Of a stretch of DNA of 64,000 nt, positions 34,388-43,246 are shown one piece after another. Under the pieces are notes generated by a model that was given only the letters and a program-made list of their open reading frames with translations, made no database searches and was not told the origin of the DNA. The position numbers were made by a program, and so were the translations under genes. The stretch is from Anaerolineae bacterium (GTDB taxonomy: Bacteria; Chloroflexota; Anaerolineae; DUEN01). The stretch covers positions 281,577 through 345,576 of the forward strand of contig JANXBS010000001.1 in the NCBI GenBank assembly GCA_025060615.1, given 5' to 3'. Numbering within the stretch: position 1 is the first letter of the stretch; each line of letters starts with the position of its first letter.

Positions 34388-35452
34388 TCAGTGGATAGTG
34401 CTGCCACGTTGCAAGGTGGTTAAGGTCTCTCGGTAGTACTCCGGCTTTTCCAACACCATGCCGGCGCCGCGCGCTACGCAGGTCATCGGGTCATCAGCCA
34501 CATAGACCCGCATCTTCGTCTCTTCGCTCAAACGCACATCCAGTTTACGCAGCAATGCCCCACCCCCGGCCAGCACGATGCCGCGCTCCATCAGGTCGGC
34601 CACCAACTCTGGGGGCGTCTCGTCCAGGGCCTCGCGCACCGTGTTCACAATCATGGAAACCGAATTGCTGAGCGCCTCGCGGATCTCCACGCTGGAGACG
34701 TCCACTGCTTCTGGCAGGCCGGTGATCAGATTCCGCCCCCGCAATGTAATAATCTCCTCCTGCTCCAGCGGAAAAGCGGAGCCCACTGCGATCTTCGCTT
34801 GCTCAGCCATGCGCTGTCCAATGAGCAGATTGTATTTCTGCCGGGCGTAGTTGATGATATCCTCGTCCATCTCGTCGCCGGCCACCCGGATCGAGCGCGC
34901 TACAACAATGCCGCCCAACGCGATCACTGCCACCTCGGTGGTGCCGCCACCGATATCCACGATCATGCTCCCCACGGATTCGGTCACCGGCAGTCCAGCG
35001 CCGATAGCGGCGGCCATCGGCTCCTCGATCAATCCAGCCTCGCGCGCCCCGGCACTGATGGCTGCGTCATGCACAGCTCGCTTTTCAACCTCTGTAACGC
35101 CGCTGGGAATGCCGATCACCACCCGAGGCCGTGGGATCCGAAGCAAGTTCTGATTATGGACCTTGTGAATGAAATAGTGGAGCATCTGCTCTGTAACGTC
35201 GAAGTCGGAGATCACGCCATCCTGAAGGGGGCGAATCGCCACGATGTGGGAGGGTGTACGACCTACCATCTCCTTCGCCTCTGCGCCGATGGCTACTACC
35301 CGATTCTTGCGGCGGGTGTCAATCGCCACGACCGAGGGCTCGTTGATGACGATCCCATGACCTTTGACATGGACCAGGGTATTTGCCGTTCCCAGGTCAA
35401 TGCCAATGTCCAAGGAGAACATGCCAAGGATCCAATCCAAGGGGCTAAACAC
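34388..35452 (-). CDS. mreB: Rod-shape-determining actin-like protein MreB
   Basis: A 354-residue bacterial actin that directs lateral wall synthesis. The phosphate-1 loop is DIGIDLGTANTLV. Other nucleotide-binding motifs are MIVDIGGGTTEVAV and GIVLAGGGALLRKLD. I chose GTG 35452 because AGGAGAGAG lies upstream; ATG 35422 lacks such a site but would give a length closer to typical MreB. First gene of the mreBCD-mrdA-rodA operon. Confidence 0.96.
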   Translation of the reverse strand: MFSPLDWILGMFSLDIGIDLGTANTLVHVKGHGIVINEPSVVAIDTRRKNRVVAIGAEAKEMVGRTPSHIVAIRPLQDGVISDFDVTEQMLHYFIHKVHNQNLLRIPRPRVVIGIPSGVTEVEKRAVHDAAISAGAREAGLIEEPMAAAIGAGLPVTESVGSMIVDIGGGTTEVAVIALGGIVVARSIRVAGDEMDEDIINYARQKYNLLIGQRMAEQAKIAVGSAFPLEQEEIITLRGRNLITGLPEAVDVSSVEIREALSNSVSMIVNTVREALDETPPELVADLMERGIVLAGGGALLRKLDVRLSEETKMRVYVADDPMTCVARGAGMVLEKPEYYRETLTTLQRGSTIH

Positions 35453-35492
35453 GCTGTGCTCTCTCTCCTGTCTGCTTCCTGTTTTCGCTTGC

Positions 35493-35522
35493 ATTATACC
35501 ACAATGAAGAGGCAGCCCCCAA
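35493..35522 (-). promoter_or_regulatory. mre operon promoter
   Basis: A perfect TATAAT (35498-35493 on the minus strand) sits 40 bases before the mreB GTG. A weak -35 (TTGGGG) lies 18 bases further upstream. Confidence 0.55.
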
Positions 35523-35575
35523 AGGCCCTGATTTGCCACTGGACGGATGGGAAGTAAGTCTCACCAGGCAAAACA

Positions 35576-35610
35576 GAAAGCGCAAGACGTACACAGCGCC
35601 TTGCGCTTTC
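35576..35610 (-). terminator. Terminator after the GH-A lipoprotein gene
   Basis: An 11-bp perfect stem GAAAGCGCAAG (35576-35586)/CTTGCGCTTTC (35600-35610). On the minus strand it is followed by TGTTTTGCC. It separates the upstream secreted-protein genes from the mre operon. Confidence 0.75.
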
Positions 35611-35702
35611 ATTCTCTTCATCCTCTTATCGTTGGCCTTGGCAATGGTCAAAGATGTCGCCTGGGGCTAGCCGCTTATGGGCTTGATAGGCGCCAATCTA
35701 TT

Positions 35703-37073
35703 TCACGGGGCGTGCTTGCAGCGCGGCCGTCCTTGCACCTCATTCAGATACAGGCAGAGCTTCATATAGGCTGGCCGCCAGTGAATATCCGGATAGGCTG
35801 GCCCGATGATGGACCACCAGTACTGCTCATCTTGTTCAGTCCAGTTTACGTCCGGCATGTAGATTAGGCTCATTAGTCCGATCCACGGCCGCCAGTGTTC
35901 CTGCGCCCATTGATAAGCGCGCACTAGGTAATCTGCTTTCTCTTCCTCGCTGACGGCATGCCAGGCATACTCGGGGTGAATAGGATCGCTGGTCCAACCG
36001 AATTCCAGAATCACTACCCGGCGATTCACGTCGCCGTATCGTTCCATAATGCGCCGGATGTCTTCGACGTGCCGAAACGCGAAAAATCGCTCTCCGCCGT
36101 ATAACGGCTTATTTGCGGCTGCCTCGGCGGGGTCCAACTCGGGCGGGGCTTTATAACCAGCCGCATGGACGCCCAGCATATCGAAATAGCCATCGCTACT
36201 GCCGCCAATGGCTCGATATAGCTCATCGTAGAACCGCTCATCGGGCATTGCGTTGGCATCATCCGTGCCGGTGGGCGCCATGCCCGCCGTGATGACGATG
36301 GCGTTGGGATCGGCTTGCTTAATAGCAGTGTAGGCCTTCTTGAGCATGACCGCGTACTCAGCGGGGTTAGGGCGTTTGCGCCCCCACTCTCGCGCTAGGT
36401 TAGGCTCGTTCCAGATCTGATAGGCATGGATGCGGCCCCGGTAGCGGGCGGCCATTGCGCCCAGGAAGCGAGCGAAAGCATCGGCGTTTTGGGGCGGCGG
36501 CCCAGCCCAAATGGCCTTCTCTGGGTCCAAGCTGACCCGAGCGAGCAACTTCAGCCCTTTGTTGTTCACCTGCTGAACGACCCGGTCGGCGAATTCCCAG
36601 TTGTATTGGCCTGGACCTCCGCCTTCCATCAGCTCCCAGTCAAACGTCTGTTTGACCCAGTTGAAGCCCGCATCTTTTATCAATTGGAGATCACGGTCAG
36701 CTACCTCTGGACGCCACCACAGAAACGCCTGCACGCCGAAGTCTGGGGAAAGCATGGTCACAGGGGAGCTGCTCACAGGCGCGGGGCCTATTGGAACGGG
36801 CGTATTGGTGGGCGGGATGGGTGTGTCCGTCGGCGGCTCATTCGCATCAGCCGTCCCCTGAGGTGTAGGCGTAGGAGACGGCGCTTCCGCTTTCATCACC
36901 GGAGTTGGTGTATCAGTAGGCCGTGGCGTGGGGGTTGGACGCTCCAAGCGAGGCTTGGTCGGTGTCGGCGACGGCGCCGGCCTCTCTCTGGAACAGCCGC
37001 TTAGCGCTGCGGCGAACAATACCAAAAAGGCAATTACCACCTGGACGGTGCTAAACCATCGTTTCTGGGTCAT
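35703..37073 (-). CDS. Lipoprotein with clan GH-A glycoside hydrolase domain
   Basis: About 456 residues from ATG 37073. The signal peptide ends in a lipobox (ALSGC, Cys ~27). A long Pro/Thr linker (to ~110) precedes a TIM-barrel domain. Candidate catalytic residues are Glu ~223 in [13 protein letters not shown] (acid/base) and Glu ~357 in VVILEFGW (nucleophile), spaced as in GH39/GH5-like clan A enzymes. The domain is clearly paralogous to the C-terminal domain of the 37883-41080 protein (shared AYRAIK/AYTAIK, APTGT/TPTGA, HPSGYN/HAAGYK-type blocks). The substrate is unknown; a wall-linked or environmental polysaccharide is likely. Confidence 0.8.
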   Translation of the reverse strand: MTQKRWFSTVQVVIAFLVLFAAALSGCSRERPAPSPTPTKPRLERPTPTPRPTDTPTPVMKAEAPSPTPTPQGTADANEPPTDTPIPPTNTPVPIGPAPVSSSPVTMLSPDFGVQAFLWWRPEVADRDLQLIKDAGFNWVKQTFDWELMEGGGPGQYNWEFADRVVQQVNNKGLKLLARVSLDPEKAIWAGPPPQNADAFARFLGAMAARYRGRIHAYQIWNEPNLAREWGRKRPNPAEYAVMLKKAYTAIKQADPNAIVITAGMAPTGTDDANAMPDERFYDELYRAIGGSSDGYFDMLGVHAAGYKAPPELDPAEAAANKPLYGGERFFAFRHVEDIRRIMERYGDVNRRVVILEFGWTSDPIHPEYAWHAVSEEEKADYLVRAYQWAQEHWRPWIGLMSLIYMPDVNWTEQDEQYWWSIIGPAYPDIHWRPAYMKLCLYLNEVQGRPRCKHAP

Positions 37074-37158
37074 GAAACTCCTCGACAAAAGAGGTAGCGG
37101 CAAAGGCGCTCAATCGCCAGTTCTGGCAACCAGGCAAGCCCGCCCACCGCCGGATCGC

Positions 37159-37806
37159 CTACGACGAGGCGGAAGGGGTAAGTGTAGGCGGTGGGGGGAC
37201 GTTCACCACCGGAACGGCCATGGGATCACCACTTAAGGTTACGAGGCCACCGAAGACCCAACCGCTGCGCTCGCCTGGAAGGCAGCATATCTGCCACCAG
37301 GTGCCATCAGCGTTACGCCCGATCACCGTAAACGTATCTCCGCTCCTGGCAGTTCCAAGGATCGCATAAGCCACATCGGGCCCTTGGCGCACGCGCACAT
37401 TCTCCGTCGCTATAATCGTCAGAGTTACGGCAGCCGTCGGTATCACTTCGGCGGTCTGAGTTACGGCAACCGTCGGCGTCATACTAGAAGCCACCTGCGC
37501 AGCCGATGCGAAGGTCACCGTAGCAGTTACAGTGATTTCCGCCGTGGCCGTGAACGTGGAAGAGGCGGCGACGGTGGCAGTGGGCGTCGCAGTGGACGTC
37601 GCAGTGGGCAGGAGAGACAGCATTGGGGTCTCCGTGGGAGTCACGGTCAGCGTCGGGGTAGATGGTGACGGGAGCACAATGAGGGTGGGACGCGCGCCTA
37701 GAGACACCTCTTCTCCGGAGAGGAGAGGAACGGCCAGGCCAATGAGCGCTGCCATGATGATGACGGCAGCAATAATCAGGTGATTCCAGCGCAGCGCAGA
37801 GCTCAT
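37159..37806 (-). CDS. Membrane-anchored Thr-rich SH3-domain protein
   Basis: 215 residues: an N-terminal helix (IIAAVIIMAALIGLAVPLL), a Thr/Ala/Val-rich linker of ~100 residues with TATxTATPT-like repeats, then one SH3_3 domain (NVRVRQGPDVAYAILGTAR to GWVFGGLV). The SH3 contains GTWWQICC, closely matching GTWWQLCC of the SH3 in the neighbouring 1065-residue protein. Their C-terminal tails are also alike (VPVVNVPPPP versus VPVAKNIPEPP). Probably displayed in the cell wall. Confidence 0.78.
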   Translation of the reverse strand: MSSALRWNHLIIAAVIIMAALIGLAVPLLSGEEVSLGARPTLIVLPSPSTPTLTVTPTETPMLSLLPTATSTATPTATVAASSTFTATAEITVTATVTFASAAQVASSMTPTVAVTQTAEVIPTAAVTLTIIATENVRVRQGPDVAYAILGTARSGDTFTVIGRNADGTWWQICCLPGERSGWVFGGLVTLSGDPMAVPVVNVPPPPTLTPSASS

Positions 37807-37882
37807 CTAGGCCTCTCGCATAGAGTGAATCCCTGTGCTTCCTCTTCGCTTGTCTAAAGGAACGAGCACAGAGGTTCGTCCT

Positions 37883-40800
37883 CTATTTGGGCATAGCGGC
37901 AAGGGCTTGATAGACGGGCAAGGGGTTGCCGCCTCGGTCCACAATCCCCCATTGCTCTAGCTCAGTGCCGGGGTTGGTCATGCGGAAGTTAAGGTTCCAT
38001 AGAAAGGCGGGCCCGACGAAGCCCCAATTCTTCATCATCTGGTAAGCCCGCACAGTCCACTGCGCCTGCTCTTCCAGCGTGTTGTCATTGGCGTACTCAT
38101 AGCCTGGCGCCCCCACCCAACCAGAAGCCCAACCAAACTCCGTGGGCCAGATCCGCTTGTTCGCATCCCCATATTTCACCATGATGTTGCGATATCCCTC
38201 CATGGTCGAGCGGAAACTCCAGGAATGATGCGGAGAATTGCACGGGCCGCGGAATGATGATCCTTGCCGTGTGATGAAGTCACAGGCCTGCTCCCATGGG
38301 ATATCCGGCGCTACGTTGTAACCGCTGGGATGGGCGCCGATAGCATCCGAAACGTTCTTCAAGCCAGCCTGATACATCCGCTCTAAGTAGGTAAAATCGT
38401 CCATAGCGACGGGCGGCGGCGCCCCTGTGGGTGTCAACGCGCCGCTCACCACAATAGTCTGGGGACAGGCGGCTTTAATAGCCCGATAGGCAGCGGCCAG
38501 CAACTGGACATAGCGAGCTGGATCCAACGGCTCGCGCCCCCATTCGTAGTCCAGGTTCTGTTCATTCCACACCTCGATAGCGTTGATCTTGCCGCAGTAG
38601 CGGCCGGCTAATTGTCCCACGAAATTCGCATAGGTCCCCGGATCGGCAGGAGGCCCTTCCACGCTCAGGTCAGTGTTAGGTGGACGAGCCCAGGCCGGCG
38701 CTTTCACCACTGAGGCTAAAATCTTAAGCCCGCCGGCGTTCAGAGTGCCCACAACTCCATCTAACGTTCCCCAGCCATAGGCGCCTGGCGAGCCTTCGAA
38801 GTCCTTCCAAGGTAACTGAAACTTGACCCAGTCGAAGCCCATCCCCTTCGTCGCGTTGACAACAAAGTTTAGGTCAGCACCTCCCCACACCTGCGCCTGA
38901 ACTCCATAGCCGAAGGAGCCACTCCCAGCCGGCGGTGGCGCGCTACCGCCCGTCACCGCCGCTACGCTTCCCACCCCAGATGGCCGCTGAGGCGGCTCAG
39001 GGATGTTCTTGGCTACGGGGACGTTCGCCGTCGAACCGATCACCTGAACTAGGTCCGCGCGCACCCAGCCAACCTTGTCGCCGTAACAGCACAATTGCCA
39101 CCATGTCCCTTCCGGGTTCTTCCCTACGATCTCGCGCACTTCACCTGGCCTGGCTATGGTAATGCGGTTGTAGACGGTGCCGGGGCCCTCGCGGATATTA
39201 ACGTTAGCACTAAACCGAGCCTGTGGCGTTGTGGCGTTTGCGGGAGTAGGGATGGGTGTCGCAATTGCGGCCGGCGCTGGGGTAGGCGTGGGCGTGCGGG
39301 TTGCAACAGCTAGCGTCGTCTGCCCTTGGGGCAGTACAGGCCGGCCGTTATCCACGATCACAGCCTCGATTTGTACTGTCTCCCCCGGCCGGTCGGGGAT
39401 AGGGACAGCGAATTGATCCTCGCTAAGCGGCCGCTGGTCGCTTGCCAACTCGCCCTCTGATGGGCTGCTCACCCGCCAGATAAGCGCAAGCTGACTCCGG
39501 CGTTGGACCAGGTCACCCATCTGGAAGGCTCGCGCGACCTGCCAAATCTCCGGATCTGCGTCAGCCGCCAGGAGCGATTGCAGTACTACTCCGCCCAAGT
39601 TGTAACGGCTGACGATGTTGAGCTTGTGGCTAAGGCTAGCCGCGTTTTCCAGCCAGATAGTGCGGGGATAGCCCTGCATGTCTATATACTGATATGTCTG
39701 CATTCCCACGGATTCGTCTAACGTTAAGGCGGTAGGTTGACGCTCACGGCGTAACTGAACCATTATCTGCTGTCCTGGCTCTGCTACAGGCTGCTGGACA
39801 ATCATTTCCCCGAGCAATGGGGCAAGTGCTTCGCTATAGGATTTAAGCAACAGGTAGCGTCCCGCCTGTTCCACGCTTCGAGCCGGCAGCACCAGGTAGA
39901 TCTTGCTGCGTTCCACTTCGCCTGTCGCCCATGCCAGGAGCGCTTCAGCCTGGCCGCCGGGAGCCCATGCCTTTGGGTCTATCGGGGCCGGGATGAGCAA
40001 GGCATCCGCATATTGCCCTAGCGTACGCCAGTCGTAGCCGTAGGTGTCCCAGCGATCCGCTGAGACTTGGCGCGGCGGCTCAACGCGCACAGAGAGGGTC
40101 TTACCCTGCGCATGCAGGCGGTCAGCCAGCTCCTTAATGAACTGGTTGTACTCAGCTTGCAAGTTAGGATCGAGGCCACGATAGTCCACGTCTACGCCTG
40201 GCCACAGGTTCGATACGGCCAACTCCTCAATCACCGTGAGCTGTGTAAGCTGCATGCTGGGGTCAATGAGCAAGTTATCAAAGAGGTCAGTTCGCACAAC
40301 GCCATCTTCGCCCCAGTTGCGCAACGTAGGGATGACTGCGTAGGTACCATCGGCTGCAGGTTTGGGCAGCGCGGCCGGATCACCGTCAAAGCCGCCGTCC
40401 CCCCGCAGGTAAAGGCCTGCTGCGTATACCGTTGAGAGCGCATCTATCGCGCCGGCGGGGATCATCCCACCCTCGTTCAGATCAGCCGCAATGGCAGCTG
40501 GCCGAACCTGGGCCTGCATCACCATCACTGATCGCGGTACATACCCCACTCGGGCTTCGATCAACTGATCTTCGAGGATGAGCTGGCTGGGCACAAACCG
40601 CCAGCGCATACCATCCCACTCATAGACGCTTAATGTCTCCCATGGCTCCGCGTCAGTAGGGATGGGGATCGTAATGATGGCGCCGTGAGGTTGCTCGCCA
40701 CGAATCAAGATCTGATAAAGGGGGCTTTTGGGCACCAGATCATTGGGAATGGCCTCGGCCGCCGCACGCAGCTCTGCTCCGGCCTCGCCAGCTAAGAAGT

Positions 40801-41080
40801 CTGCCATCGGCACGCTTACGAGGCGCGCTAGGGTGCGACCACCGGTCAACACTTCCGGTGGGAAAGTCACCTGTGTGCCATCGGGATCGGTCACCGATCC
40901 TAGCTCCGATGTGATGCGCGTGTAGCCACTGTTGATCACTCGATCGTACAAAGAAATCGGAGGCGACAGCAGCACGGCGAGCACTAGCAGCGGCAGGATC
41001 ACATAATTGACCAGCCGGCTGCCGGGCCCTTCGAGCCAACGGGTCAAGTTGTTCAGCACAGGGATTTCGGTTCGCTCCAT
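37883..41080 (-). CDS. Membrane-anchored protein: GH18-like (inactive), SH3 and clan GH-A domains
   Basis: 1065 residues. An N-terminal membrane helix (~23-45) precedes a GH18/YaaH-like TIM barrel (~200-560). Its active-site strand reads WPGVDVDYRGL; the DxxDxDxE motif of GH18 becomes PGVDVDYR, so the catalytic Glu is Arg301 and the first Asp is Pro. After a Thr/Pro linker an SH3_3 domain follows (~655-715, with NVNIREGPGTVYNR and GTWWQLCC). The C-terminal clan GH-A barrel (~770-1065) keeps both Glu candidates: E840 in EVWNEQN and E981 in WPTEFGWAS. Likely a surface enzyme whose first barrel binds rather than cuts. Confidence 0.8.
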   Translation of the reverse strand: MERTEIPVLNNLTRWLEGPGSRLVNYVILPLLVLAVLLSPPISLYDRVINSGYTRITSELGSVTDPDGTQVTFPPEVLTGGRTLARLVSVPMADFLAGEAGAELRAAAEAIPNDLVPKSPLYQILIRGEQPHGAIITIPIPTDAEPWETLSVYEWDGMRWRFVPSQLILEDQLIEARVGYVPRSVMVMQAQVRPAAIAADLNEGGMIPAGAIDALSTVYAAGLYLRGDGGFDGDPAALPKPAADGTYAVIPTLRNWGEDGVVRTDLFDNLLIDPSMQLTQLTVIEELAVSNLWPGVDVDYRGLDPNLQAEYNQFIKELADRLHAQGKTLSVRVEPPRQVSADRWDTYGYDWRTLGQYADALLIPAPIDPKAWAPGGQAEALLAWATGEVERSKIYLVLPARSVEQAGRYLLLKSYSEALAPLLGEMIVQQPVAEPGQQIMVQLRRERQPTALTLDESVGMQTYQYIDMQGYPRTIWLENAASLSHKLNIVSRYNLGGVVLQSLLAADADPEIWQVARAFQMGDLVQRRSQLALIWRVSSPSEGELASDQRPLSEDQFAVPIPDRPGETVQIEAVIVDNGRPVLPQGQTTLAVATRTPTPTPAPAAIATPIPTPANATTPQARFSANVNIREGPGTVYNRITIARPGEVREIVGKNPEGTWWQLCCYGDKVGWVRADLVQVIGSTANVPVAKNIPEPPQRPSGVGSVAAVTGGSAPPPAGSGSFGYGVQAQVWGGADLNFVVNATKGMGFDWVKFQLPWKDFEGSPGAYGWGTLDGVVGTLNAGGLKILASVVKAPAWARPPNTDLSVEGPPADPGTYANFVGQLAGRYCGKINAIEVWNEQNLDYEWGREPLDPARYVQLLAAAYRAIKAACPQTIVVSGALTPTGAPPPVAMDDFTYLERMYQAGLKNVSDAIGAHPSGYNVAPDIPWEQACDFITRQGSSFRGPCNSPHHSWSFRSTMEGYRNIMVKYGDANKRIWPTEFGWASGWVGAPGYEYANDNTLEEQAQWTVRAYQMMKNWGFVGPAFLWNLNFRMTNPGTELEQWGIVDRGGNPLPVYQALAAMPK

Positions 41081-41308
41081 GGAAAATCACCTCAGGCATC
41101 AAAGGATGAATGGAGCAGGGGCCACTGCAACAGTAACTAAAAAGCAAAAGGCTATGTCATGATTGAGAGAAGACGCGTAACAACCCCTGATAGGCAAAGA
41201 CGATATTTGGAAGGGGAGAGCGAACTCAAATGTGGCCGTTCGTGGTCGTCGCAGGGATGGGATACAAAAGCTGAGATCGGTATTCAGCATGTCCTGGAAT
41301 CCGTTCAA

Positions 41309-41551
41309 CTATAAGCTGACAAGAAGCCCCGGTGGCGTCACGACGGCCATTCTAGCATAGGGTGTATCGTTTTGGCAAACAGGGTTAGAATTCATAGGTG
41401 AGTTGTTGAAGTAGCGGCCACTGTAGCTGTCGATCTGGATATCAAGCGGGCCGAGGAGAAGCCATGTCTCCAACGGAACCATCGGATCTCCGCTTGCGGG
41501 GGGATCGCTCAACTGGCAGATTGCGGCGATCCGGTCTCCGGCGATCCCCAT
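41309..41551 (-). CDS. Small hypothetical protein or gene remnant
   Basis: An ~80-residue frame from ATG 41551 (AGGGAAG upstream); an earlier ATG is at 41596. Codon use resembles real genes here (many G/C third positions). The central stretch LETWLLLGPLDIQIDSYSGR looks folded. No family is recognised. The remainder of the gap (41081-41308) shows nothing I can interpret beyond short frames. Confidence 0.4.
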   Translation of the reverse strand: MGIAGDRIAAICQLSDPPASGDPMVPLETWLLLGPLDIQIDSYSGRYFNNSPMNSNPVCQNDTPYARMAVVTPPGLLVSL

Positions 41552-41611
41552 CACAAGCGGCTTCCCTGTCTCAATAGATTGGCTGCACAGATGCATAGGT
41601 GATTCCGAGCA

Positions 41612-43246
41612 TCAGACCTTGGCCTGGGGCCGTTCTTCCATAGCGACTAGCTCACGCAGTCGCTGGATGGCAGCTGGAATGTGAGCCAAGGGCAGATGCT
41701 CTAAGATGATAGGAAGGTCTGGCCGGCGCGTCCGTAGGAAATCCAGATAGAGCTGCTGTGGAAAGACTCCTTGACCAAACTCCGGTGTTGCCACCTCAGC
41801 TCCCTCAGCGCTGACGTCCTTGAGATGGGCCAGCACGAAGCGATGCTCAAAACGGCGGAGAAGCTCGGCTGTGATACGCTCGCGTGCCGGGATTAAGTGC
41901 CGCGATAGGTAATTGTATGGGTCGAGTACGAGCCGCAGATGCGGGGAGGGGAATCGCTCAAACAGGCCGATCAGCCGCCCGTGGGTGCACAGTACATGGT
42001 TGACGTATCCCTCCAATGCTAGGATGGAGCCATGTTTCTCTGCCACTGGAAGTAGCTCTTCCAGTGACTCACAGAGCAACGACCATGCTTGGTCGCTCCA
42101 GTTCTCGTGCACGGGCAGCCAATCGTGCTCCGGATGAAGCGTTCCCGTTTCTGTGGCGACAATGCCCGTACCAAACAGCGGGGCCAACTCCAGGCAGCGC
42201 TTCAGAAAATCCAGGTTTTCTTGCCGTTTACTTGCCTTGGGCGCTATCAGGTTGCGATATCCCGCTAACCCAACCACCGTGATGCCATTCTCCTCTAGTT
42301 GAGCTCGCAGGCTGGGGACCGCCGAAGGGTGGTTCAGAGCCTCCAGCAACAATTCGCCACTGAGCTGTACAGCGCTCAAGCCCAGCTCTCGGAAGCGTTC
42401 GATGAGGCGTTGCCACTCACCGCGTTGAAACTCCCTCGAGAAGGCACCTAGCCGCGGCCAGGGCTCCGGCTTCAGGAGCTCTGGGAAGCAAAACCGGGTA
42501 AAGCTAATATCGCGGGTGATCAGCTCGGCTGGGCCGGCGGGCGTCTCCATCACGATCCAGCCGTCAAAACCGATCTCGTGGAGCGCGCGGGCGCTCTCGG
42601 CGTAGTCCACGAGCCCCAGGCCTGGAGGACAGTCGCCAGGGCCGACGCGGGCATCCTTCATATGCACCTGCTGGATCAAATCGCCCAGAGCCCGAATCTC
42701 AGTCGCCGTATCCATGCCGCGCCAGACCACGTTCGCTAGGTCGAAGTAACACCCGAAGGCATTGGAGCTGACTTCGGCGGCCATGCGGCGGATGTCACTG
42801 GCGGGGAGTGTGCCTTCGTAGCACAGCCGAACGCCCACCTCTGCCGCCACCGGGCACAGCTGGCGAAAACCTTGAACGGCCCGCTCGAAATCGGCTTCTG
42901 TCACGATCTCGCCTTGGAAGAAGAAGGGCACCAGGATCACCTTGGCCCCCAACTCGGCCGCCCACCGGATCGCCTGACGGATGTCCTCCGCGGCCGCCTC
43001 AGCGACCGTTGGATCGGCGCTAGCCAACCCGCCGTGGTTGTGCTCCCCTAGCATCAGCGAAGGGACGGCCAACCCGCTTGCCTGGCAAGCTTGCTGGAGC
43101 CGCTTCAGCCGTTCCTGCCCCGGCGCCCGCAGCTGGTCGCGGGTCAGCATGACTTCGACACCCTCGAATCCTAACCGCTGAGCTTGTTGAAACGTGGCCA
43201 TCTCATCAGCGCCCCTGACCAGGTATTCTACGGCTCCTAGTCGCAT
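41612..43246 (-). CDS. Tandem sugar phosphate isomerase/epimerase fusion
   Basis: 544 residues containing two consecutive AP-endonuclease-2-type TIM barrels. Domain 1 (~1-255) shows LGFEGVEVMLTRDQL, CYEGTLPASDI, CYFDLANVVWRG, QVHMKDARVGPGD and GWIVMETPAG. Domain 2 (~270-544) shows LGLSAVQLSGELL, LALEGYVNHVLC, LVLDPYNYLSRH and LAHLKDVSAEG. The Glu, Asp, His and Glu metal-ligand pattern of xylose-isomerase-like barrels is visible in both. The ATG at 43246 overlaps the previous stop (TGATG). Most relatives are single-domain, so this is a fusion or internal duplication. Substrate unknown (inositol/ketose class). Confidence 0.82.
   Translation of the reverse strand: MRLGAVEYLVRGADEMATFQQAQRLGFEGVEVMLTRDQLRAPGQERLKRLQQACQASGLAVPSLMLGEHNHGGLASADPTVAEAAAEDIRQAIRWAAELGAKVILVPFFFQGEIVTEADFERAVQGFRQLCPVAAEVGVRLCYEGTLPASDIRRMAAEVSSNAFGCYFDLANVVWRGMDTATEIRALGDLIQQVHMKDARVGPGDCPPGLGLVDYAESARALHEIGFDGWIVMETPAGPAELITRDISFTRFCFPELLKPEPWPRLGAFSREFQRGEWQRLIERFRELGLSAVQLSGELLLEALNHPSAVPSLRAQLEENGITVVGLAGYRNLIAPKASKRQENLDFLKRCLELAPLFGTGIVATETGTLHPEHDWLPVHENWSDQAWSLLCESLEELLPVAEKHGSILALEGYVNHVLCTHGRLIGLFERFPSPHLRLVLDPYNYLSRHLIPARERITAELLRRFEHRFVLAHLKDVSAEGAEVATPEFGQGVFPQQLYLDFLRTRRPDLPIILEHLPLAHIPAAIQRLRELVAMEERPQAKV

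Noticed and set aside
37400-37680. Repetitive plus-strand frames opposite the Thr-rich linker
   Set aside because: They are shadows of TACN/CACN-rich codons of the Thr/Ala linker on the minus strand and have no starts or sites of their own.
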